From: Paludibacteraceae bacterium
GTDB lineage: Bacteria; Bacteroidota; Bacteroidia; Bacteroidales; Paludibacteraceae
Reading direction: 5' to 3'
DNA: 39,750 nucleotides
NCBI GenBank assembly: GCA_017483945.1
Contig: JAFUUE010000059.1
Location: forward strand, 1-39,750
The notes beneath the pieces are model-generated. The model ran no database searches. It was not told the DNA's origin and worked only from the letters and a program-made list of their open reading frames with translations. Both the position numbers and the translations under genes were made by a program. Position 1 is the stretch's first letter, and each line of letters starts with the position of its first letter. Positions 24,508 through 32,931 of the stretch are shown one piece after another.

Positions 24508-26262
24508 TTATTTCTTGAGGTCAACGCGGAGTTGGAGCTCGTCCAACTGAATCTGGTCAATGACTCCCGGTGCTCCGAGCATGACATCCCGTCCCTGATT
24601 GTTCTTGGGGAACGCGATGCAGTCGCGGATGCTGTCCAGTCCGGCAAAGAGGCTGACGAAGCGGTCGAGTCCGTAGGCCAGTCCTCCGTGAGGCGGCGCT
24701 CCGTACTTGAAGGCATTCATGAGGAATCCGAACTTCTGCTGCGCCTGTTCGGGCGTGAATCCGAGTATCTCGAAGACCTTCTGCTGGAGGTTGGCGTCGT
24801 GGATACGGATAGAGCCGCCTCCGACCTCTACCCCATTGATAACCATGTCGTAAGCGTTAGCGCGTACGGCTGCCGGGTCGGTATCCAGCAGGGGTATATC
24901 CTCGGGTTTGGGCGAGGTGAAGGGATGGTGCATGGCCATGAGCCGGTTTTCCTCGTCGGACCACTCGTACATAGGGAAGTCGATGACCCAGAGGCATGCA
25001 TATTGGTTCTTGTCGCGCAGTCCGAGTCGGCTGCCCATCTCCAGTCGCAACTCGCAGAGCTGCTTGCGGGTCTTGTTGGCATCATCGCCGGAGAGGATGA
25101 GTATGAGGTCGCCGGGCTGGGCGTTCATGGCCTGTTTGAGGCTCTGGAGGACGTCTTGTGTATAGAACTTATCGACGCTGGACTTGACGGTGCCATCAGC
25201 TTCTATCCGCGCGTAAACCAGTCCCTTAGCCCCGATTTGCGGGCGGCGTACGAAGTCAGTCAGTTCATCCAACTGCTTGCGTGTATAGGATGCTGCTCCC
25301 TTGGCGCATATACCGCCGATATAGGCAGCGTTGTCGAAGACGGAGAAACCGTGTCCCTGCAGGACATCCATCAGTTCGACGAAGCGCATGTCGAAGCGTG
25401 TGTCGGGCTTGTCTGAGCCGTAGTATTTCATGGCGTCCGCCCATGTCATGCGTGGCAGTTTGGGGAGGTCGATGCCCTTAATGACCTTAAAGAGGTGCCG
25501 GCTCATGCCCTCAAACATGTTGAGCACATCCTCTTGTTCGACGAAGGACATCTCGCAGTCGATTTGCGTGAACTCCGGCTGACGGTCGGCACGCAGGTCC
25601 TCGTCGCGGAAGCACTTGACAATCTGGAAATAGCGGTCGAATCCGCTGACCATCAGCAGCTGTTTGAGCGTCTGCGGCGACTGCGGCAGGGCGTAGAACT
25701 GGCCGGGATTCATGCGCGACGGCACGACGAAGTCGCGTGCTCCTTCGGGGGTCGAATTGACGAGAACGGGCGTTTCTACCTCGAGGAATCCCTGTTCGTC
25801 GAGGTAGCGGCGCACTTCGAATGCCATCTTGTGCCGCAGTTCGAGGTTCTGGCGCACGCATTGTCTGCGCAGGTCGAGGTAGCGGTACTTCATGCGTATG
25901 TCATCGCCTCCATCGGTGTCGTTCTCGATGGTGAAGGGCGGCGTCGCAGCCTCGTTGAGGACATGTAACTCGCTGACATTGATTTCGATGTCGCCGGTAG
26001 GCATGTTGGCGTTCTTGCTATATCGCTCCTCTACCCGACCGACAGCCTGGATGACATATTCGCGTCCCAGACGGTTGGCCTCCTCGAAGACGGGTGCATT
26101 AATCTCCTGGTTGAATGCCAGTTGCGTTATGCCATATCGGTCGCGCAGGTCCACGAAGGTCATGCCTCCCATTTTACGGATGCGCTGTACCCATCCGGCG
26201 AGCGTAACCGTTTGATTTACATCAGAGAGTCGTAGCTCTCCACAATTTTTAGTACGATACAT
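24508..26262 (-). CDS. aspS: Aspartyl-tRNA synthetase
   Basis: This 584-residue class II synthetase charges tRNA-Asp with aspartate. It has the N-terminal anticodon-binding OB domain (about 1-105, [22 protein letters not shown]), catalytic motif 2 ([18 protein letters not shown] near 215), the bacterial GAD insertion (about 290-420) and motif 3 ([15 protein letters not shown] near 540). Length and layout are those of the bacterial enzyme. The tail [19 protein letters not shown] is typical. It starts 18 bp after the fabD stop, so fabD and aspS form an operon ended by the terminator at 24417-24459. Confidence 0.98.
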   Translation of the reverse strand: MYRTKNCGELRLSDVNQTVTLAGWVQRIRKMGGMTFVDLRDRYGITQLAFNQEINAPVFEEANRLGREYVIQAVGRVEERYSKNANMPTGDIEINVSELHVLNEAATPPFTIENDTDGGDDIRMKYRYLDLRRQCVRQNLELRHKMAFEVRRYLDEQGFLEVETPVLVNSTPEGARDFVVPSRMNPGQFYALPQSPQTLKQLLMVSGFDRYFQIVKCFRDEDLRADRQPEFTQIDCEMSFVEQEDVLNMFEGMSRHLFKVIKGIDLPKLPRMTWADAMKYYGSDKPDTRFDMRFVELMDVLQGHGFSVFDNAAYIGGICAKGAASYTRKQLDELTDFVRRPQIGAKGLVYARIEADGTVKSSVDKFYTQDVLQSLKQAMNAQPGDLILILSGDDANKTRKQLCELRLEMGSRLGLRDKNQYACLWVIDFPMYEWSDEENRLMAMHHPFTSPKPEDIPLLDTDPAAVRANAYDMVINGVEVGGGSIRIHDANLQQKVFEILGFTPEQAQQKFGFLMNAFKYGAPPHGGLAYGLDRFVSLFAGLDSIRDCIAFPKNNQGRDVMLGAPGVIDQIQLDELQLRVDLKK

Positions 26263-26280
26263 ATGCTTATAATAGTGTTA

Positions 26281-27156
26281 TTATCCGATAGTCAGCGTGG
26301 GTTCAATCTTGCGGATGAGCCCCTTGAGGACATCGCCCGGTCCGAACTCATAGAACTCCCCTGCCCCGTCCGCAATCATGTTGCGCACGGACTGTGTCCA
26401 GCGGACGGGCATGGTCAGTTGTGCGATGAGGTTCTCGCGTATGGTCTCGGGGTTGGTCTCTGCCCGGGCATTGACATTCTGATAGATAGGGCATGTCGGT
26501 TGGTGGAAATCGGTGCTCATGATGGCCTCTCTGAGCCGTTGTGCAGCCGGCTCCATGAGGGGGCTGTGGAAAGCGCCTCCGACGGGGAGTCGAAGGGCCC
26601 GTTTGGCTCCGGCCTCTTTGAGGGCGACGCAGGCGTCGTCCACGGCCTGTATATCGCCGGAGATGACGACCTGGCCGGGGCAGTTGAAGTTCGCGGCAAC
26701 GACTACTCCGCTCCGGCTGCTGACCTCCTGGCATATCTCGTCCACCTGCTGGTCCGGCAGACCCAAGACCGCCGCCATCGTACCGGGATTCTGCTCACAG
26801 GCCATCTGCATGGCCAGAGCCCGTTCGCTGACGACCCGCAGGGCGTCCTCGAAGCGAAGCGCACCGCACACGACCAGTGCGGAATATTCGCCGAGACTAT
26901 GCCCCGCGACAAAGTCGGGGCGGAGCGTGGTGTTATACATGGCACTCAGGACAGAGTGCAGGAAGACAGCCGGTTGCGTGACACGCGTCTGGCGCAAATC
27001 TTCAGCGGAACCCTCGAACATGACGTCCGTCAGGCGGAAGCCGAGAATGGCGTCAGCCTGCTCGAAGAACTCATGGCTGGAGGGGTACTTATCATACAGG
27101 TCCTTGCCCATTCCGGGAAACTGGGCACCTTGACCCGGGAATACAAATACTTTCAT
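26281..27156 (-). CDS. fabD: Malonyl-CoA:ACP transacylase
   Basis: This 291-residue cytoplasmic enzyme moves malonate from CoA to acyl carrier protein for fatty-acid synthesis. It begins MKVFVFPGQGAQFPGMG, and carries the nucleophile serine in GHSLGEYSALV (about residue 90) and the histidine block PVGGAFHSPLM near 200. I chose the ATG at 27156 because the consensus promoter at 27189-27219 lies just upstream and a longer frame to 27276 would start before the transcript. It is the first gene of a fabD-aspS operon. Confidence 0.97.
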   Translation of the reverse strand: MKVFVFPGQGAQFPGMGKDLYDKYPSSHEFFEQADAILGFRLTDVMFEGSAEDLRQTRVTQPAVFLHSVLSAMYNTTLRPDFVAGHSLGEYSALVVCGALRFEDALRVVSERALAMQMACEQNPGTMAAVLGLPDQQVDEICQEVSSRSGVVVAANFNCPGQVVISGDIQAVDDACVALKEAGAKRALRLPVGGAFHSPLMEPAAQRLREAIMSTDFHQPTCPIYQNVNARAETNPETIRENLIAQLTMPVRWTQSVRNMIADGAGEFYEFGPGDVLKGLIRKIEPTLTIG

Positions 27157-27188
27157 ATCAATCGTGTTAAGATAATCAAAATAGCCTA

Positions 27189-27219
27189 CAAAGGTACTAC
27201 AAAAAATGCACATGTGCAA
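27189..27219 (-). promoter_or_regulatory. Promoter of fabD-aspS
   Basis: On the minus strand TTG (27219-27217), 20 nt, TACCTTTG (27196-27189). The transcript would begin near 27182, about 26 nt before the fabD ATG. Confidence 0.88.
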
Positions 27220-27251
27220 TAGGCAGGCGTAGTTTTTTGTGATGAAATCAC

Positions 27252-27283
27252 TCAGGGGATGCACCGATTGGCACATCCCCTGA
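27252..27283 (-). terminator. Hairpin after the PpiD-like gene, probable terminator
   Basis: A perfect 10-bp stem, TCAGGGGATG (27252-27261) with CATCCCCTGA (27274-27283). The following minus-strand sequence is only weakly T-rich, so termination may be partial or Rho-aided. Confidence 0.55.
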
Positions 27284-27354
27284 ATGACTATTCCCTGCAG
27301 AGAGTGAGGTCGGCCCCTTCCGAGGCAGCAAGCACGCTCTCGGGAAAAGGCGGT

Positions 27355-29367
27355 TTATTGGAAGTTGATTCGCTTGTCCCGGATGTCAGCGTTGTCGCGC
27401 AGAATCTGGTGGAGGCGATAGGAGGTCATGTAGGAATTGCGTGCTGCCAGCTGCTGTTTCTCCTGCTCGACGTTAAACTCGCCTTCCTGTGTGTTCTTGG
27501 CGGTTGTCTTGACCATATAGACACCGGCTACTCCTGTCAGCGGGGCGGACACTTGACCGGCCTCTTGCGCCAGGGTGGCTCCGATGACTGCGGGCTCTGC
27601 GCCTTGGTTGCCGAAGCGGCTGGCAGCCAGTGTCACGTGCTCTGCTTTCAGCACCGGCACGCCCCAGATCTCAGCAGCCTCTTCGAGCGAGGTGGCGCCG
27701 TGGAGCTGGTCGATTATATAGTCGGCTTTCTTGCGGTTGGCGGCCTCGGCCGTCAGTTCGGCCTGCACCTCGCTGAAGGGACGGAAAGCCTCTTCGTTAA
27801 CTTCGTTGAGCACAGCAACAACGAACTTATCACCGCACTCGAACACGTCGCTCACGTCACCCTCTTTGGCCTCGAAAGCCCAGCGCACGATAGCGCGGCT
27901 CGACTTGAGGTCGCCAATCTTATCGGCCGAGGATACCAGTCCGTATTGGGGATGTACCTGCATACCCTCGCGCTTGGCTGCCTCGACGATAGCGGTATCG
28001 GAGTTGTGAGCTACGATGAACTGCTTAGCCTGGTTGTAAAGCACAGAGTACGTGCGGCTCGACGGGTTCACTTGGCGTTCCAGGATGGCCAGTTTGACCT
28101 TCGGTGTAGCGGGGCTGATGTCGAGTATCTCAAAGGTCTGCTCGCCCATCCCCTGCTCTACTGTGAAGCGCTCGCCGCGCTTGCCATGCAGCGCTTTCTC
28201 GGCGATATTCTGGGGCAGCACTTCGGCACGCACCCATCCGATTTCGGCATCCTCCTGTCCTTCCGCCATGGCAATAGCCTTCAGTTCGACGCTGTCGGGC
28301 AGGCTGTAGCCGCAATCCATTATGCGCGCGATAGAATAGGTGTTGTCCGCAAAGGATATGTCCGTGCAGTCGCCCACCTTGGCGCCCTTGGCGAACGCAA
28401 ACTCCTTGTATTGCGCAGGCACGGTCGTCTCGGAGTAGTCGCGTCCGTCATACATGCGGTCGCTGTTCACGTTGACTACCAGTGCTATCTCATCCGTGGT
28501 ACGGAACTGCTGCTCCAGGCTCAGAATCAGCTGCTGTGCCTCGGCAAAGTCCTGCTCGGAGGGCACGATGGGGAACTCGATATACGACAGCGAACGGTTG
28601 GGCGTCTGCTTATAGAGAGGCTTGCGCTCGTTGTAAATCTTCTTGGCGTCAGAGGTCGAGACGCTTACCAGCGAGTCAGCCACTGCATAATAAGGACGGA
28701 AGACGTAGTCTGCTTCAGCCGATTGCATACGGGCGTCAAACGCGTACTTGGCATCGAGGCTGTTGGGCTTAATCAGGCTCTGCACGAGGGCATTATACTT
28801 GCCCTGCAGGGTGTTCAGGCGGACCACCTTCTCCCAATAGAGCCAATAGCGCTTATATTGCGCCATCTGCTCCTCCATCTCGGGAGTGACATCCTCGTTT
28901 ACAAACAGTTGCTCATAGAAGCGGAGCAGGTTCTCGCGGCTGAACTGACCGTCTGCCCCGGCAAAGATACGACGCGAAGTAATGTTCTGGTCGGGTTTCT
29001 CGCCGATGCAGAGGTTGGACAACTCGTCCACCGTGACCGTCATGCCGATTTGGGCGGCCTGCTGGTTCAGGATATTCTCCTCAAGCAGGAGCTCCCATGT
29101 CTGGTTGCGGATGTAGGCAGCCATCTCCTCGTCGAAGTCGGAGCGGCCGTATTCAATCTTATAGACGTCCTCTAACTGCTCGCGAGCGGCCTCATATTCC
29201 GTGTAGTGAATGTCTTTGCCATTGACGGAACCGATGTTTTCGCGGTCACGATTGAAGAAACTGCTGCCTGAGTTCAGGAAGTCGCCCAGGATGAAAGCCA
29301 ACATGGCCAGTCCCACTATAACCAGCAGGAGTACACCATGATTACGAATTTTTTGTAATGTTGCCAT
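27355..29367 (-). CDS. PpiD/SurA-like periplasmic peptidyl-prolyl isomerase
   Basis: This 670-residue protein is anchored in the inner membrane by one N-terminal helix (VLLLVIVGLAMLAFILGDFLN, residues 12-32) with the bulk in the periplasm. A SurA_N-like chaperone region follows (about 40-230), then parvulin-like segments in the middle (about 240-480) and a C-terminal helical region. It matches the Bacteroidota 'peptidylprolyl isomerase / SurA N-terminal' family that helps fold outer-membrane and exported proteins. Classical parvulin active-site residues are not obvious to me, so a chaperone role may dominate. It has its own promoter at 29450-29481. Confidence 0.88.
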   Translation of the reverse strand: MATLQKIRNHGVLLLVIVGLAMLAFILGDFLNSGSSFFNRDRENIGSVNGKDIHYTEYEAAREQLEDVYKIEYGRSDFDEEMAAYIRNQTWELLLEENILNQQAAQIGMTVTVDELSNLCIGEKPDQNITSRRIFAGADGQFSRENLLRFYEQLFVNEDVTPEMEEQMAQYKRYWLYWEKVVRLNTLQGKYNALVQSLIKPNSLDAKYAFDARMQSAEADYVFRPYYAVADSLVSVSTSDAKKIYNERKPLYKQTPNRSLSYIEFPIVPSEQDFAEAQQLILSLEQQFRTTDEIALVVNVNSDRMYDGRDYSETTVPAQYKEFAFAKGAKVGDCTDISFADNTYSIARIMDCGYSLPDSVELKAIAMAEGQEDAEIGWVRAEVLPQNIAEKALHGKRGERFTVEQGMGEQTFEILDISPATPKVKLAILERQVNPSSRTYSVLYNQAKQFIVAHNSDTAIVEAAKREGMQVHPQYGLVSSADKIGDLKSSRAIVRWAFEAKEGDVSDVFECGDKFVVAVLNEVNEEAFRPFSEVQAELTAEAANRKKADYIIDQLHGATSLEEAAEIWGVPVLKAEHVTLAASRFGNQGAEPAVIGATLAQEAGQVSAPLTGVAGVYMVKTTAKNTQEGEFNVEQEKQQLAARNSYMTSYRLHQILRDNADIRDKRINFQ

Positions 29368-29449
29368 TTTATTAAGTGTGTTTAGTATTTATTTTCCATT
29401 TGGACCGAGGTCGGGGGACTACATGCCATAGTCCATACCAAAAAGCGTG

Positions 29450-29481
29450 CAAAGTTACAAATAAAAAATGACATAGGCAAA
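29450..29481 (-). promoter_or_regulatory. Promoter of the PpiD-like gene
   Basis: On the minus strand TTTG (29481-29478), 20 nt, TAACTTTG (29457-29450). The leader to the start at 29367 is about 75 nt. Confidence 0.85.
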
Positions 29482-29541
29482 TTTTTCTGCATTTTGATGC
29501 AAAAAATATAAAAAGACAAGATTATACGGGAAATAAAAAAG

Positions 29542-29571
29542 AACAACCCGGGACGTGCTGTCCGGGTTGTT
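29542..29571 (-). terminator. Rho-independent terminator after the outer-membrane protein gene
   Basis: A 10-bp stem, AACAACCCGG (29542-29551) with CCGGGTTGTT (29562-29571). On the minus strand CTTTTTTATTT follows. It is also symmetrical enough to act on the plus strand. Confidence 0.85.
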
Positions 29572-29647
29572 TTGTGTGTGTTGCGGGGATGCGAATAGTG
29601 GCAATGTTCGTTCCTTTCCCACACTTCGCAATGACGCAACGAACTGA

Positions 29648-30157
29648 TTAATTGTTGAATTTGTAGCGGACGCCGATTTGTACTCCGCCCCACAGGCCGT
29701 TGTAGTTGTAGCCGAGGCCTTTGCCGTCGAAGTCACACAGGCCGAGCGAGGGACGCCAATCCAGAGAAAGCTGGAAGGGGAACCAGAAATCATATTCGAT
29801 GCCCACATGTGCAGCAACGCCGCCATACCAACCGCCTTGGTAGGAGTTGAGCGGGAAGATGAAACCGCCGCTGGCGCCGACACCCATGTACCAGTGCCAC
29901 TCGCCCACGTTGTTCCAGGGGACAGGGGCATTGAAGGGGTCAATCCAGTCGTAGGTGACATGACCACCTGCGCCGATACCCGATTGGATGGGCAGGATGA
30001 CGTTGGCCGCCACGTCCAACATGTTGCTTTCACCGAAGCCGTGTTGGTAGGACAGCGACGACCACGGACCTATGTTCACACCGACGGCGCGAGGCTGTGC
30101 CAGCGCCACGGTCAGGCTCGCAAGAGCCATACATGCAATAAGAAAAACTTTTTTCAT
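29648..30157 (-). CDS. Small outer-membrane beta-barrel protein
   Basis: This 169-residue protein has an SPI signal peptide (MKKVFLIACMALASLTVALA). The mature ~149 residues alternate hydrophobic and polar residues with many G, Y and W (VGVNIGPWSSLSYQHGFG, GGWYGGVAAHVGIEYDFWF, GLWGGVQIGVRYKFNN), which fits about eight beta strands and an aromatic C-terminal strand. This is the porin-like 'outer membrane beta-barrel' type common in Bacteroidales; no substrate is suggested. It follows the OB-fold-like lipoprotein by 84 bp on the same strand and may be co-transcribed with it, since no clear consensus promoter is visible in the gap. Confidence 0.85.
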   Translation of the reverse strand: MKKVFLIACMALASLTVALAQPRAVGVNIGPWSSLSYQHGFGESNMLDVAANVILPIQSGIGAGGHVTYDWIDPFNAPVPWNNVGEWHWYMGVGASGGFIFPLNSYQGGWYGGVAAHVGIEYDFWFPFQLSLDWRPSLGLCDFDGKGLGYNYNGLWGGVQIGVRYKFNN

Positions 30158-30241
30158 AATACAAAATTGTTAAACTAAAATTATATTACTAATACCATAA
30201 AATACAGTCTTTTACGGACGCCCTCCCGAACAGCCGGCCGC

Positions 30242-31159
30242 TTATTCGGGACGCGTGCCGAACTCCTCGTCGCCAATCTTGACGTAGGACACGTCCTTTA
30301 TGCCCGTAATGCCCATGTATTCCGTGCGTTTGCCGTAGAGCAGGACGAGTTGGCCGAGGTGCTCGGGATGGTCCTTCAGGTTGACGCCGTTGCGCACCTT
30401 GCCCACGGGGAACTGGATGGGCGCCATCTGCGCTATATCCGTCTCGCCCGGCTTGTCTGCCAGCACGATGTTGTTCGCCTTGAACGGAGCGGAGGTCTTG
30501 AGTGAGGTCACCGTCAGCGAGTCTTGAGTCTCGTTCGCACCGATGATATATCCTTGAACATAAGCGGATTGCTCTTTTCTTGTGCCCAGTTTAATCAGGT
30601 CTCCGATGGTATACGGCGACTCAAACGTGCCCTGTCCGATAGTCTCAATGACCGGCTCTTTCCACGTTGTCGAATACAGGTAGCCTGTGTTGTATGCCGT
30701 CTCGGACGTGCCGTTATACACCGTCAACTTGGCGCAGACAACCACCACATTGCCCACTTTTATCTGGTCCGAACTCTCGAAATCCTTGTTACCCAGGCCC
30801 TTGATGCGGTAGCAGTACAGCTGGTCCGGTATCGGTGCAAAGATGTTGTCGCCGATATAGCACTCGCAGGTCGTGCCGGGGAGCGTCTGGATGCGGCATA
30901 CGACACCTTTTATATAATAGGTCTCGGCGGACGTCTTCCCCGACCCCAGCGTGCGACATATATCCAGCGCCTCTTTCACGGTGATGGCATTGGCCGGAAC
31001 ATTCAGTCCCGACGCGTCGTCCGTGATGTCCACCATCTCGCGGTCGCCGAGGTTCTGACCGTTGTCGCCCGGAGCATTGATGTACGGATCCTCTTTGCAT
31101 CCCCACAGGGTTATACCCGCTGTCAGCAGGCAGATAATGAGAGCCTTCTTGGTCTTCAT
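30242..31159 (-). CDS. Lipoprotein with two OB-fold-like domains, function unknown
   Basis: This 305-residue protein starts at 31159 (MKTKKALIICLLTAGITLWGC, SPII, C21); a frame opening 10 codons earlier overlaps the promoter. Two similar modules follow. Each begins with an 'A-hxhG' type line: NAITVKEALDICRTLGSGK...YYIKGVVCRI near residue 60 and GTFESPYTIGDLIKLGTRKEQSAYVQGYIIGA near 195. Both continue into strands resembling OB folds (YTGYLY, IVLADKPGETD, GQLVLLYGKRTEYMGI). This resembles the DUF6359/OB-fold lipoproteins of Bacteroidales. I cannot assign a ligand. It is transcribed from its own consensus promoter, divergently from infC. Confidence 0.82.
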   Translation of the reverse strand: MKTKKALIICLLTAGITLWGCKEDPYINAPGDNGQNLGDREMVDITDDASGLNVPANAITVKEALDICRTLGSGKTSAETYYIKGVVCRIQTLPGTTCECYIGDNIFAPIPDQLYCYRIKGLGNKDFESSDQIKVGNVVVVCAKLTVYNGTSETAYNTGYLYSTTWKEPVIETIGQGTFESPYTIGDLIKLGTRKEQSAYVQGYIIGANETQDSLTVTSLKTSAPFKANNIVLADKPGETDIAQMAPIQFPVGKVRNGVNLKDHPEHLGQLVLLYGKRTEYMGITGIKDVSYVKIGDEEFGTRPE

Positions 31160-31186
31160 AACATGAGTTGGATTAAAATATTGCTG

Positions 31187-31218
31187 CAAAGTTACAAAAA
31201 ATCCCTGACCTACACAAA
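31187..31218 (-). promoter_or_regulatory. Promoter of the OB-fold-like lipoprotein
   Basis: On the minus strand TTTG (31218-31215), 20 nt, TAACTTTG (31194-31187). Confidence 0.87.
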
Positions 31219-31255
31219 TAAAATCGCTATTTTGTCATTTTTTTAGCGAAAATAT

Positions 31256-31286
31256 TTTGTCGGATGCAAAAAAAGTTGTACCTTTG
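31256..31286 (+). promoter_or_regulatory. Promoter of the infC-rpmI-rplT operon
   Basis: TTTG (31256-31259), 19 nt, TACCTTTG (31279-31286), then CAAC. The transcript should start near 31293, so an in-frame ATG at 31257 cannot be used. Confidence 0.88.
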
Positions 31287-31313
31287 CAACGCTTTTTACG
31301 GGTAGGGCTAATT

Positions 31314-31928
31314 ATGCGCACGCAAGAAGCACTACTATTTGATTACTTACTTAACAAGGAGGAAACAACTATCGCAACTGAAAATGGGCCCAAGCCGATG
31401 CGGCGTGGACGAGTAGAAAAAGAGTACCCCAACCGAATCAATGACAAGATTCTTGGTGTGTACGAAGTGCGCCTGGTCGGCGACAATGTAGAGCAAGGTA
31501 TCTACACCTATCAGCAGGCTATGCACATAGCCGATGAACAGAACCTGGATCTTGTGGAAATCTCTCCCAATGCCGAACCGCCGGTATGCCGAATCCTCGA
31601 CTACCAGAAGTTCCTGTACCAGAAGAAACGCAAGGAAAAGGAGCAGAAAGCCAACTCCGCCAAAGTGGTAATCAAGGAGATACGATTCGGACCGCAGACC
31701 GACGACCATGATTATAACTTCAAGCTCAAGCACGCCCAGGAGTTCCTCAAGGACGGCAACAAGGTCAAGGCCTACGTCTTCTTCCGCGGACGAAGCATCG
31801 TCTTCAAGGAGCAGGGCGAACTCCTACTCGCACGATTCGCTAATGACCTCGCCGAATTCGGAAAGGTCGAAGCCATGCCTAAACTCGAAGGCAAGCGAAT
31901 GATTGTCAACATCGCACCTAAGAAATAA
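31314..31928 (+). CDS. infC: Translation initiation factor IF-3
   Basis: IF-3 binds the 30S subunit and checks start-codon pairing. The protein shows the N-domain ([19 protein letters not shown], then [21 protein letters not shown]), the lysine-rich linker helix ([12 protein letters not shown]) and the C-domain ([41 protein letters not shown]). I give the start as the ATG at 31314 (204 residues), the first ATG after the predicted transcript start. It carries about 45 residues before the conserved domain, more than usual. The ATG at 31398 ([10 protein letters not shown]) or a non-AUG codon, known for infC elsewhere, are alternatives. It leads the conserved infC-rpmI-rplT operon; thrS, often the upstream neighbour, is absent. 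Confidence 0.93.
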   Translation: MRTQEALLFDYLLNKEETTIATENGPKPMRRGRVEKEYPNRINDKILGVYEVRLVGDNVEQGIYTYQQAMHIADEQNLDLVEISPNAEPPVCRILDYQKFLYQKKRKEKEQKANSAKVVIKEIRFGPQTDDHDYNFKLKHAQEFLKDGNKVKAYVFFRGRSIVFKEQGELLLARFANDLAEFGKVEAMPKLEGKRMIVNIAPKK

Positions 31929-31995
31929 CAACTATCCGAGGGCCACTATGGCTGCCTGAGGAGGTATTTATTAACCATATTAAACAACAAACAAA

Positions 31996-32193
31996 ATGCC
32001 AAAAATGAAAACTAATTCCGGTGCAAAAAAGCGCTTCACGCTTACCGGAACCGGTAAAATTAAGCGTAAACACGCTTACAAGAGTCACATTCTGACTAAG
32101 AAAACGAAAAAGCAGAAGCGTAACCTGACTCACGTAACCTTAGTAGACGGATCCAACCTCCGCTCCGTGCGCGAGATGCTGTTGCTCCGTTAA
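31996..32193 (+). CDS. rpmI: 50S ribosomal protein L35
   Basis: This 65-residue basic protein begins [20 protein letters not shown] and matches bacterial L35 (bL35) in length and pattern. It is the middle gene of the infC-rpmI-rplT operon, 67 bp after infC and 29 bp before rplT. Confidence 0.98.
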   Translation: MPKMKTNSGAKKRFTLTGTGKIKRKHAYKSHILTKKTKKQKRNLTHVTLVDGSNLRSVREMLLLR

Positions 32194-32222
32194 GTATTAA
32201 CCACCAAAAAACGTAGAACACT

Positions 32223-32576
32223 ATGTCAAGATCAGTTAATCACGTTGCTTCTCGCGCACGCCGCAAGAAGATTATGAGCCTCACAAGAGGCAACTTTGGT
32301 GGCCGTGCTAACGTCTGGACCGTCGCCAAGAACACATGGGAAAAAGGCTTGCTCTATGCCTACCGTGATCGTAAGAACAAGAAACGCACCTTCCGCGCAC
32401 TGTGGATTCAGCGTATCAACGCTGCCGCACGCCTCGAGGGATTGAGCTACAGCCAGTTGATGGGAGCGCTCAAGAAAGCCGAAATCACCATCAACCGCAA
32501 GGTCCTCGCCGACCTCGCCATGAACCAGCCGCAGGCGTTCAAGGCAATCGTCGACCAGGCTAAAAAGTCGCTCTAA
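32223..32576 (+). CDS. rplT: 50S ribosomal protein L20
   Basis: This 117-residue protein ([20 protein letters not shown], then [16 protein letters not shown] and [21 protein letters not shown]) is ribosomal protein bL20, which binds 23S rRNA early in 50S assembly. In other bacteria it also represses its own operon by binding mRNA; I did not find an obvious mimic here. It is the last gene of the operon and is followed by a terminator. Confidence 0.98.
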   Translation: MSRSVNHVASRARRKKIMSLTRGNFGGRANVWTVAKNTWEKGLLYAYRDRKNKKRTFRALWIQRINAAARLEGLSYSQLMGALKKAEITINRKVLADLAMNQPQAFKAIVDQAKKSL

Positions 32577-32594
32577 GAATAGACTCTTCGACAT

Positions 32595-32627
32595 AAACGG
32601 AGGATTGGCTCGGTCATTCCTCCGTTT
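32595..32627 (+). terminator. Terminator of the infC-rpmI-rplT operon
   Basis: A perfect 10-bp stem, AAACGGAGGA (32595-32604) with TCCTCCGTTT (32618-32627), followed by ATTA. It begins 19 bp after the rplT stop. The T tract is short and partly inside the stem. Confidence 0.8.
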
Positions 32628-32931
32628 ATTAGTACTATCCGCCTACCCCGCTCCGCATAACCTCGGTTCCCGCTCCGTACCCAACCCGACCGACACATCG
32701 CCTCACCTGGGACGCGGGCGGCTCGCCCGCGAATGATGCAAGTAAGACAACCCGTACCGTTCCCGACGGCACACCGACGGCTGACCGACGGCAGAGAGGA
32801 GTCCCACCCGTACCGTTCCCGACGGATCTCCGACGGATCTCCGACGGATCTCGGTACCTTCATAGGTCTATGAGGTAGGACGAGCCTATGTCGCAAAACA
32901 TATAAACCCAATCATACAAGAACCCCTTTCA
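32628..32931. other. Intergenic region with GC-rich hairpin and 11-bp repeats
   Basis: No gene is seen. It contains an 8-bp perfect hairpin, CGCGGGCG with CGCCCGCG (32713-32731), and two trains of CCGACGG repeats (32760-32858). No consensus promoter for the downstream peptidase gene could be found. Confidence 0.65.
32760..32858. repeat. Two trains of 11-bp CCGACGG repeats
   Basis: CCGACGG recurs at 32763, 32774 and 32785 (11-bp steps), then at 32819, 32830 and 32841 (11-bp steps). The second train is three copies of CCGACGGATCT. A longer direct repeat, CCCGTACCGTTCCCGACGG, precedes or begins each train (32751 and 32807). Confidence 0.88.

Noticed and set aside
26263-29175. Long plus-strand frames opposite fabD and the PpiD-like gene
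   Set aside because: The minus-strand proteins have clear families, promoters and motifs; the plus-strand frames have none and arise from codon bias.
31257-31313. Upstream ATG for infC
   Set aside because: It lies within the -33 to -7 region of the promoter, before the transcript can start.
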